DNA from: Hyalella azteca
Taxonomy: Eukaryota > Arthropoda > Malacostraca > Amphipoda > Hyalellidae
Direction of reading: 5' to 3'
Assembly (NCBI RefSeq): GCF_000764305.2
Contig: NW_025937256.1
Coordinates: 1 to 64,000, forward strand
DNA length: 64,000 nucleotides
The notes beneath the pieces were generated by a model. The model was not told the DNA's origin. It was given only the letters and a program-made list of their open reading frames with translations, and did not search any database. Below, one piece after another: positions 13,401 through 25,400 of this stretch (position 1 is its first letter; each line of letters begins with the position of its first letter). Both the position numbers and the translations under genes were made by a program.

Positions 13401-16400
13401 TATTTACGCACAAGGTATTGGTACAGCAAGAGATAGAAAATAAATGAAGACATAAACGGAATTTAAACTCCTATCGAGCACAGCACCCGATTTCGTACAA
13501 GATGCAGCCCGCAGACGACAACAGCAGTGAGCAGGCACAAACAAGATACAGACGACACATAGGGTACCGTGGCAATTCACGGTACTAGAGACATCAACGT
13601 CATCGTTTAGTTCACGACACTGTAGATGTAAACGACAGAATGGCAGCGCACGGCAATACAGATAAAAAGGACAGCGTGACAGCCTATTTTTCTAGACACC
13701 GACTCAAATGTCCTCGAGGTCGTTCCCGCTATATGCTGCAACGCATATAAGTGAAGACTAGCAGACTCAGTCTTTGATGAAGCAAGTCTAGGTTGAACAT
13801 ACACAAACCTCCATAGATCAAGAAATATGCTGACTTGTGGCGTTCACTTTCACTTCGGCTGGCAACAGACCCCAGATGTGATAAGCGGAATGAGCTATAG
13901 CAGTCCAAACGAACTATCTCAAGCACGAATGAGAGTAATGATAAGAGCGACAGCGACAAGTGCCAATAAACATACTCTGACAATGAATGTATAATATATA
14001 AGTAAATAAGTGTCAAAACAACACCTGTGCCGTATTTAAACAATGTGTACAGTTGAGAGAAATATTGTCTTACTATATAAAACATTGTCCTCTCCGGGAA
14101 TCTATACATCTCATGTGTCAATGGAAAAGATTTGAAACAGTCCCGCAACTTAACAGTTAAATATTACAAACAGTAAAATAGCATTAAAACTAAGACTATG
14201 ACAGGCACAAGGCAAAAAGATTATAATTCGGGCTACGAGAATGTGATTTCAATTGGCAGGTAAAAAAAAAGAAACGGTGAAAGGTATTGTAGGCTGTGAA
14301 GTTTCGAAGTTATTCCAACAATCCTATGAAGTGTTCAAAAGCCCGTATTCATGCCAGAGACTAAATAATCAATGACACGGAAGAAACTCTACTAAAATGA
14401 AAAAATACAGTTAACTTAAATCCTGCAGAAATATACGAGCACGAGACAAACATTACGGCTTTTTAAGTGTAAGAAAGAAGGTGATAACATTTGCCGCCAG
14501 TAGGCTGCACACAAGCAACAGCACAGCGAGCAGGCATGTGACGATGCAACTGTTCCCCGTTTGCGAGAACCCAGTGTAAATTTCAGTAAAGACACGAATT
14601 GGTACATGCAATTCAATACAAACTTGTGTACTTTTCACCTTGCGATTTTCAAGAGCAGGTGCCATTGGATTAACAAAGTTATATCCTAAAATATGTGTTA
14701 TTGACATTCCATGCTTGATTCCCTCAAAATGAATCTATTGCTTTGGCAAAAACCTTCCAGTTGATCCTCAGTTTGGGTCGCCAGATCTCAAAGCCTCTCT
14801 AGACCGTAAAACAGAAAGCCTTTGCTCAGCTACAGCCTAACTTCAGCTCACGCGAGTCATTTGCGTCTCTGCGGTTGCAGGGGGTTAGTTGATGGGCTAG
14901 GAACTGAGACAGACGGAAGCTGTGATATCTTCTACGACGCTATGTAACCTAGCAACACAAAATTCACAGAATTAAAGAAGACTCCCATGAATTCTCTAAA
15001 TAAGAAGAGCATGGAAACATAATTTTTAAAAATTATATTGGAGATCGCGATATAAATTTGGATCATCAACGTAAGCAACTTAGATGCATAATTCAGTAAC
15101 ATACACATAGAAACCAAACGAATATACAACTTGAGTAATAAAGTAACTTAGTAAACTGTAATACCATGCGACAAAAAACTAATTAACTGATGCAAAATCA
15201 TGATAAAGGAAAAAGAGCGCTGACATCATCACTGATATTACTGAGGACCGTTGCGAAACGTGCTCTGACTTAATATTTGCCGTCGCGAGTACCCATAAAG
15301 CGACGCCTAAACGTCCTGCACGGCGACGGAATGCGACCCAAATGACTCAATTATCGGATAAACCAGTGGTTCCCAAACTTTTTCAGGCTGGCGCCCCCTT
15401 TGGCTCCCTAGTGAATTTCTAGCGCCCCCCACAGACACATATAAAATCATGCGTCTTTTTCTTGAAATTTAGTACGCTGCAATTCTAACAGATAAAGGTT
15501 AAACACAAATGTGTATTTCACAAATAGGACCCTTTTAATGAACCAATGTGTTTTTCAGCTGTTTTAACCGTTCCAGCACTAGAAACCTAGGACGTCTCGG
15601 GCAAATTTTCGGCCGGACTCGTGGCCGGTCTCACGACCAATCTTCAAATTCAGTTATCAAGGAATATCACCCAAACTAATGAACGCATCTCAATAAAACT
15701 TGGAACATGTATTCATCAGAACTTAACGGTGACGTTTAGCTTGCGAAATTTTTTTTTAATATCACCTTCATTCGTGAGTTATATTGCGATACAGGCCGAA
15801 ATTCGCAGTGATCAAGGATTTTCTTCCAAACTACCGAACAGATTTGAACGAAATTTTGAATATACATTCCTAACTACCAAATAGTGTTTTTTAGATTGAA
15901 AAAAAATTTATTTTACCGTCGTTTGCGAGATTTTTTTTCATTTTACCGTCATTCTTGATTTCACACTTCCTTATTCGCTTTCGTTCGCAAGTTATACAGA
16001 TATAGGAGAAACGATCGGCTTTTCTACCGGCTGGTTTAACCAAGAGTCGTTTACGTATAGCCGTATAACTCACAAACGAAGGCAAACGAAAAAATTGTAA
16101 CGAGCTAAACATCGCCGATGCTGAAGTTAGGTATTAAAATACTAAATTTCGTTCAAATCTGTTCAGTAGTTTGCAAGAAATTTCTTGATTACTGCGAATT
16201 TAAGCACGTATTGCTGTTAAAATCACGAATGAAACTCGCGAACGAAGGCACAATCGAAAAAATTTTCACGAGCTAAACATCACCGTTCGGTAGTTAGGAC
16301 TGTAAATTCAAAATTTCGTCCGAATCTGTTCAGTAATTTGGAAGAAATTCCTTGATCACTGTGAATTCGGCCCGTACGTATTGCCATATAAATATGGCAA

Positions 16401-19400
16401 AAACAATTGAAGGCAAAATTCAAAAATTTTTGACGAGCTTTACATCACCGTTAGGTCCTAATGAATACGTGTACCAAGTTTCATCCAGTTAAATTTATTA
16501 GTTTGAGAGGTGTTCCTTGATCATTGAATTTGGAAATTGGCCGTGAGACCGGCCGCGAGTCCGGCCGTTAATTTGTCGGAGATGTAAACCCAGGAGAGGT
16601 TAAAAAAATATAACTCAGTACTCACTGTAGTGAGTGACAGAGAGCGCATTTTCTCGTCGACGAAAACGTAAAGTCACAGACTGACAGACAGGCGGACAGA
16701 CGGACGGACATGGCGAGCACAATAGAGCATTTTTTTCATAAATGAGTAAATGCGCTAAAAACAGATCTGGGTGAAAAAACCATCGCTGGGAGTCATGATG
16801 CGCTGCACGTGTCGTGCACAAATCGTCAAACAAACGTTCGAACTTCTGGCTTCGACTTCCGAATGCCGCCCCCCTATCGCCCCCATAACGGCCTCTTCTT
16901 CTTTATCGCCCCCAAAATCTTTCCATCGCCCCCTAGGGGGGCGATATCGCCCACTTTGGGAACCACTGGGATAAACCTAGCCAGAGATGGACCGTAAGGT
17001 TCATACCTATAAATTATACGGTACTCCCATCACTGAAATATTGCATGTTCATTTTAGTCAAAAAGCATTTGCAATACCGATAGGAAGTTCTAAGACCATG
17101 GTCAGTGAGACTATAGAAAATAGTTACGAGTTCCAAACGTCACCAGGCAACCACTGAGGCTTTTCAAGTGAAATTTACCAATCACAGACGTAGACTTGGG
17201 CCGCTACGCGTACTTGAGCCGCAACGTGTACTTGGGCCGCTGGCCCGCTACGTGTACCTGAGCCGCTAAGTGTACCTGGGCCGCTACGTGTACCTGGCCC
17301 GCTACGTGTACCTGGGCCGCTACGTGTACCTGGGCCGCTACGTGTACCTGAGCCGCTACGTGTACTTGAGCCGCTACATATGCTTGAGCCAGTTATTTAG
17401 TGCGTCCCTGGCTGCCTACGAAATAGAACATGCAAGTCAGAAGGCGGCGTGTTCAGCAAGACTGGCACAGCTGAGCTAGAGTGTCCTCCAGTCCCGCCTC
17501 ATCGACAGGTTTTCTAAGTCAAGGACCATCAAGTAAATTGGGAAACTCTTTGCTCCCATAAAAATAAAATCTAAAATAAAATCTCTTATTCAAAATAAGT
17601 GTATAAAATAGCATTGATACCTGTTACATGATCAATTTAAAACATGAAGCTAATAATAACCTAACTAATAACCTAACTATGATAGTTTGTGCCTGGGATG
17701 AAACTTCCTGCCATACAGAGTACCACTCGGAGGATTCGTATAATCGCCGCGTCCAACTAATAATACATACCGGTATTAGCCGCTTATTTGCAGCATTAGC
17801 AGCAATTTATTATGCTTGATGCGTTAGCGCATTCAGTATGTTTACTTTTTAATCTAAAGATTAAAAATATAAAAGGGATCAAACGATTGACGGTGACAAC
17901 AGTGGTAAATATTTGCCAGGTAACATTGTGTTCGTCAGTAAATATAATTGTAAAGTAAATAATAACTAACAAAAAATCATGACCCTGAAAGTCTTCCAGT
18001 ATTACCTGAAAGGCCTTCCGTTATGACTAGTGGTACGCCTACCACAGTTTAGTAACCACTGCAACAGAGACAAGAATTGACTAACAATTACCAGGACATG
18101 CCGCATCCTGCCTATTGGGTGTCACTGCATTACAAGTCAATTATTTCTTTCGGGGGAGAGGCAGCTGTGCATTAGTTGCTGCTGGCTTCGATATACATAT
18201 TGACAGTCTTTTTACGTATTTTATATTAGGATTTTGGTGCACAATATAGCGTTTTGTGCACAGTGGTGTCGAGCAGCTCACGAATCAATAAAATATTGCA
18301 GAATTTTTGTGCAGCTTTACGAATTTTTGTGCAGCTTTATGAAGTGATCTTTGGCAGTTAAGCTCTTTAAAATGCAATGGTTAAAGCAGATGAACAAATC
18401 AGAGCATGCAACCTACGACAGCTGTTCTACACATGCGAGACATGGCAGATATTCTACCCATACCATATCAGATTCTTTATTCAAGCCCGGGCAGTGCTCT
18501 ATTCTTGACATGGCTCTACTTATACCTTGTTAGGTTCTTTATCCTAGCATTTGCAGAGCTCTACTTTTGACATGGCTCTACATATACCTTGTTAGGTTCT
18601 TTAACCTAGCATTGGCAGTGCTCTACTTTTGACATGGCTCTACTTATACCGTGTTAGATTCTTTATCCTAGCATTGGCAGTGCTCTACTTATGACATGGC
18701 TCTACTTATACATTGTTAGATTCTTTATCCCAGCCTCTGCAGTGCTCTACTCTTGACATGGCAGATGCTCTACACTCAGAAATCCATCGCACTTGTGACG
18801 CGTGACCTCGCAGGCCATCGATCGTAAAGACTATAACGAGGTCAAGCGAGCGTCGTTGTAGAAGTTAAGCGATTATCGATGCGGTTGTTTGTGTAGTAAC
18901 GGTTATCGAATCATATAATCATAGGACTGTTCCTTCAAAGAGACTCGAGAGGTGCTTTATAAGAAAATTGTCGGGTATTAAAGGACGCGCACGAGGAAGA
19001 TTGAAAAATAAGGGATTTTTATAAATGAAATATATAAGAAAATTTATCAGCTTTTGAAATACAAACGTAATTCTTACACTAAAAGTTTTTCATTTTTAGC
19101 GTAAAAAAATTGAAAATTCGCCGTGAAGTCTTAATTAAATTCTCGCTATGTCGTCTAATGATAAGTAAAAAAAGCGTGAGGGCAACAGCTATTTAATTAT
19201 ATGAGATGTAAGTTATACATACAGAACGGAAATGCGCAAATCAACTCTCTAATAGCAAACAAAAATGTCTGTCAAACAATTTTAGACGAAACACGCTACA
19301 TAAGAAGAGAAACGTGTAAGAAAACAACAAAAGCTAACATAGAATTGAATTTACAAGAACTATTTCATTATCAATATACTAAACAAGCACCAACTCGAGA

Positions 19401-22400
19401 ATCAAGGAGTGGCCCGTACATTAGTGACAAATAAATATGAATATTCAACAAAATATAGATTTTGAGGGTTAGGCAATTTTATTGTTTGATCACACAGATC
19501 AGATATAATGAAAAATCCCAAAAGGGGAATCGAAAATAAATAATAAGTTCGACTAGAGGGTGCTAACAAAAAAAGAATAATAATAATAATAGAAGTCCTA
19601 ACATGAGAATAATAAGTAAGACTAGAGAGCAATAACAAAAACAATAATAATAATAATAGAAGTCCTAACATGGGAATAATAAGTAAGCCTAGAGGGCAAT
19701 AACAAAAACAATAATAATAATAATAGAAGTCCTAACATGGGAATAATAAGTAAGCCTAGAGGGCAATAACAAAAACAATAAAAATAATAATAGAAGTCCT
19801 AACATGGGAATAATAAGTAAGCCTAGAGGGCAATAACAAAAATAAGACTAATAATAATAGAAGTCCCAACATGGAAATAATAAGTAAGCCTAGAGGGCAA
19901 TATCAAAAACAAGAATAATAATAATAGAAATCCCAACATGGAAATAATAAGTAAGACTAGAGGGCAATATCAAAAACAAGAATAATAATAATAGAAGTCC
20001 CAACATGGAAATAATAAGTGCGACAAGAGCTACACGCACAACATGTATACGGGGGCAAACAATCGAGGCGGTGAGAGGCATGACTCAGACGTCGCGGTGA
20101 CGTCATCACCGCCCACGCGCAACTTTCGCGCGGCCTCACGCGTGCGCAAAAAATAGCGGTGTTACTCATGCAGCATTGCGATGCAGCGCACTGCATACAA
20201 GGACACTATACTGCATTAATAGAGAGTAGTATGCATTATAAGATATTATACTTTATTTCAAAACAGTATTCTGCATTCTATGATATTAAAGTTTTTCAAA
20301 GTGGGTATACTCGATGAAATACAGTAAACTGCAGTCAAATACAATAAACTATACATAAAGACAATAAACTTTATTCAAAAACAATATTTTGCACTCAAAG
20401 CCAATAAACTGTGCTCAAAGTGAGTACTCTGAATTACAACAATAATTTTGTGCATTTATTTACAAAACAAGACAAGGTGTGACTCAAGAAACTAGTCACT
20501 GAATTACGCAAAGGTCAGCGCTCCACCACAAATATAATTTACATGGCAGGTGGAAATTGCACTGTGATAAATGCATTAATTAGTTCTGATGCGTAGTTTT
20601 TATTTATAAATTCATCATAATTAAGCACGATAATTGACGCTATTAATTCAAGTTTAATTGCTGTTGTTAATATTTTTTTCCACGTGAGTAAAGATAAACT
20701 TATATTAGTGTTGAAAACTGAAGTTGAAAGATATGCGACAGTTACAGCTTGCTTTTTGCGTATACGTTCAAATATATTTCATGTTGATCGTATATTTTAT
20801 GTTGACAGATACCCAGGAATTTCGATGCGAGACAAGTCTCGCTAGAATCTCGAGGCTGTTAGCAGAGGCTCTTACTTTGAATGTACTAAAGGATTTACGC
20901 CCATCCTCTACAATCAAAAGAAATTGGTGGGCCTCTAGAGATCAACACAAGCGCAGGCTGCGTTCATGACTAATGCATGAGGGAATTGTACGTGTTTCTT
21001 GTGTGAACGTGGAGGTCCAGTCACATAGTGATGTCATGCCGCCATACCTGGAAATACTGCCGCAATACTAGCGATTAGACTTATAATTGTGGTCACGTGT
21101 AGAACTTATAGATGAGAGTACAATTTAGTAATCGGACAACGCTTTGTCAATGAGTAATAGAACATGAATATCGAACAATGCATGGTCATCTAAATTTTAA
21201 AGAGGTAAACACCCAATTGATTGCAGCATGGCAAGGTCTCTTCAGGACTGAAAAGCTAAACAGTTTAATATGTCTGACTGCATCACCCGAAAATTTAAGC
21301 AATTAAGATGTAAGTAAATGAAATTTAAACCAAAAATCACACCAAAATTATCGGTGACCTCAGGCAATAGAACTGGAAGTTTGGGCGCAGGTGCCAAGAA
21401 GCGCGTTAACTTCGGCAGAATTATATACGAGCTACCGGTCGATCAGGAGGCGATAGAGCACAACAACTTCACTATAAATACTCTGAGAGAAATAAGTCCT
21501 ATCACAGTTTCGGGCTGGATACAGAAACACGGCCAAGATGGTCAGAAATTTCACGAAGATGACAATCAAACTTCGCCTTGTTAATTTGTTTTTTCATGCA
21601 CCGAACTAATGTTTCTTGGCTACGTTGTGTCATTTTGAGATTACCCTCTTTTGAGTTTGCTCAGTAATGGCTCGATTCTATCTAATGCGGCGGTAAATCC
21701 TCTCGAAATTAGAATGAAAAAGTTAAATGTGATCGCTTGGGTCAACATTTTTGTTGGCGTATTCAGCAGTTGCTTGATTTGCAAACATTCTAGAAGACTG
21801 TAGATGTTATGTTTATGATACATTGTTAATTTAATAATGACAATATTTGTCACTACTCCAAATTAGTTTCATTTAAGAAACAAAAGCCGATGTAGAATGG
21901 ATTAATAAATTTTTAATAGTACTTATGAATCCATTCGGATAGTATTTAATAGTATTTTTAATAGTATAGCATATACGTAATGTTTTGAAGAAACCAGATA
22001 GAATATGTTTTATGGCCCTGAATTCGGAGGAACTATGACCACAAAAGCCCACCCTGTAGATCTGATTTTCTTCAACAACACAAAGATGGCGAATCCGATA
22101 AACAACGGCTGAAGCGTCCTGAGTTGTGGAGGCTCCTTTATTGATGACATTTATTGTAGCAACAAATGTTGGATGGTCCATGTGTTATAACAGTCAATAA
22201 ATGATCAATAGTTGGAGAATGTTGTTATATCAGTAGTAAGGGTTGCTTACCGGTGTGCAGTAAAATGTAATACAAAGTATAATCGATCATTTACACGCAA
22301 AAAGCGATTGGTGATAAATATATTATTACAGGAAGTCCCAGTTTGAGAGTTCAAGTAATTAAAATGTTTTTGTACACATTAACATGCAGGTCGATTTATG

Positions 22401-25400
22401 AACGGACCAAAATAATTTTCGACGAGTCATCACAACACACCAAACGAAAAATAGAAAACTGTAAATTAATATCGTAAGGATAATAATGAAAACATTGAAT
22501 TTACATGAGAATGTAAACATGTGACACTACGACTGTAACGGCAATAAATGAAACTGTGATTAATTTTGTCCTTACGGTCAGCCGAGCCATGAACAATAGA
22601 AGGCCTGCCTGCCACCGAGAACTTTTGATGGTTGTCAGCTGGGACCTGAGGACAGCAGCACCAATACAGAGACGGGCAGTCACCAATCTGTCTCTTATAC
22701 ACATCTAGATGTGTATAAGAGACAGTCATTGAGGCTCTTGCATGGGATTGCAATGAGNGCCCCCAATACAGAGACGTGCAGCCACCAATACAGAGACGTG
22801 CAGCCACCAATACAGAGACGGGCAGCTTCAATATTCAGGTTACGGAGCGGAATAGATCACGACTTCCTGAAGAGCTAATAAACATGCTACCTCTACAAAT
22901 ATCCAAATAACAATAGCGGGCGATAGGAAGGAAATTCTGAATGCATGGGGTCTAAATCGGGTGTAAATTATAAAATAAAATAGTGTGTACCTGTTTTGCA
23001 ATGATAAAAAAAAATCAGGAATAATGTACCACGGGGTATTGGGAAGGTAGAATCTATAATTAGCCTTGGATAAAATTTATGGTTCATTGCATTGTTATCT
23101 ACACCATTAACGAAAAGTTGAATAGGAACAAAATCGAGCCCGGAATTAGACGCCTTCCTAACAGTAAAATTGCTATTTAATAATGACCCTGTAGTGGTTG
23201 CATGGCACACAGATGTATGCCATTTACAAGTATAGATAAAAATATTGTTTAATGATTGTTTATTTGAGTAAGAATCTTATCAATAAAGTTTTTTCTCCAG
23301 AAATATAATTAACAAAAACTTATAATAACCTTGTTCGCGTTGATTACAAACGTAATCCATGCGCCAGAATTAAGTTGAACTAAAACATTATAATGTTGAT
23401 GATTATTAATGGCCGCAGGTGTTGAGCAGGTGATGCTTCACGCAAGAGTGCCACGCGCAGAACTTCCGCGTACGCTTGCATGGCATTACGCTGCCTCGGG
23501 GCACGGAAATAATGGCGTCGCCGCCCCTGGCGTCGCCCCACATCGCGTCATCTGTGCCACGGAACTGCCGACGGGCTTGATAAGTTCCTATACCTTCCAG
23601 GCATCTGATGTCAAATCAAGTATTCAACGCTGTAATGTTGATGTTACGTTAATTAGTCGTTGTTTTAACCTTCTTTGCTTTGGTACCATCTACTATAGTA
23701 CTTTGCTTCGTGTGGGATTGACTAATAATTTGAATTCAATCAAATGCTTTGTGATACTTTACCGTCAATAAGTTATAGTTTCATTTCGACATCCATACAC
23801 AAAAAAAAACACTGTAAAGTATCAGAGTCGTATAATAAATAGCCGAATTTTTTATGAAATACTATAGGAAGGAATTTGCTAAATTTAGTCGGAGTTATAA
23901 ACTATGTTGATTTGGGGGCTCAGCATCAGTGACCTAGAGTGGAAGAGGCCAGCCTGTCAGCAGACTGCCCTAGGGAAGGTCAGCGCAGGGCGGCGGAGAA
24001 GGTCAGAGTTGCACAGAAAGAGAAGGATAACCCCGTGCTCGTAGCGCAAGTCAGTAGTTCCCATCCTAGCCTAGCATTCAACAGAGAATATCCAGCGCTT
24101 AAATATAAATCTAGACAACCCTTGCTCGTCTGTAACCTAACTGCAATAATCTTGATGGTAGTTGTAGATTGATATCAATATAACAGTATATGTTGTCAGT
24201 TACAGTCTCAGTATAACAGTAACAGTCTCAGTATGTTCCAGCTAACTTCTCTTGTTATTTGAAATATGGCAATCAAAGACAGATATGCTCCTCGCAACCT
24301 TGCTTGTCGATCAACTACCAACAACATGCATCAAACAGTTTAACAATTTTGGAATATTATTATTGGTATAGCTGCTCCCCAGTGAAAATTTATAGACGCG
24401 GCATCTTCTGATTTGGGTTACCAGAAGCTGGGGCGACTCTAAATTTTGTTAGGGTCAGTGCTCACCTGTCGCACAAATTTTAACTTAAACAAATTGGAAC
24501 ATGCAGCAAACAATAAAATTTGTACCAATCCGAAACCTAACATCAAATGCTCTTCTACTTACCGACTGCATCATATTTTATTTGGGATCGCAAACACGTT
24601 ACATGTGAGCAATGCATCAATTCGCTTGACGTGACGTGACGTTATTTGCAACATCAACTTCAGCTACAACATAATATCTGAGATTCCATAGGTCAGATTA
24701 ATTATATTACAATTGCAAAGCACCGTATAAAATATCAAGCCGCATCTTCTACAAATTCCACGGCAAGAAAATCCTCGAACTCATTAAGCTAATGGCCGCA
24801 ACGCACGGGGCTCGGAATAAATTACGGAACATGACCGTGTTGCCGTATATTACGTGAAACGCGCTTCCAGGTTCGGGGGCACTGTATTTCATCCGAAAAG
24901 AAATTTTATATTTTTGGCAGAATTTAAGCAAAAACAATATATATGTGGAAAATTCGTTTTACATGAAAATTTAACAAATCGTGATCATTTTGATAAAAGT
25001 GATATGAAGTTTTCATATGCCGCAATTTTGCGATTTGTAGGAGATGAACATTTTACTCCTTCAAGATCGCATTCACTGGTCTTAAAATAAAAGTATTTAT
25101 CTTAGTATAAGTTTACACACGGTAAAGTTTTAAGCATAGGCTTGTTGAGCTTGGATAGAATTGATAAAAAATGTGCTAAAGTTTGCGTAAAAAAACGCTT
25201 AGTGAGCTTTCCTTGCTTAAATCACAGCACGGTTCTATTTCACTACGTCACAACATATACATTTTCATACAGAAGACTCCTCTTACTTTCACATACCGAG
25301 ATATTTCTTCTCCAGAACAATTAATTCATTCCGCAACATCGGACGGTATCTGAAGTTCTCGGAATGCGGAAGAGCTGGAGCTTGTACTGCGGTCGTGCAA

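Larger units (their letters stand above)
4563..15355. other. Intronic DNA with scattered repeats only
   Basis: Apart from the listed short repeats (5.7-5.9 kb, 9.8 kb) and two hairpin-repeat copies (8.3 and 10.4 kb), I see no supported gene. The longest frames lack splice sites, coding composition or recognisable motifs. Confidence 0.5.
15364..16968. mobile_element. hAT-type non-autonomous DNA transposon, 1.6 kb, with nested elements
   Basis: Terminal inverted repeats CAGTGGTTCCCAAACTTT and, at the other end, AAAGTGGG...GGGAACCACTG are bounded by a perfect 8-bp target duplication GGATAAAC (15356-15363 and 16969-16976). CAGTGGTTCCCAAA ends with an 8-bp duplication are characteristic of hAT elements. 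No transposase frame is seen. Inside are a second inverted-repeat element and one copy of the dispersed hairpin repeat. Confidence 0.9.

Noticed and set aside
19402..20196. Minus-strand hydrophobic frames resembling membrane proteins (LLLLLLFLLLL)
   Set aside because: Translation of (AAT)n runs in the 63-bp minisatellite.
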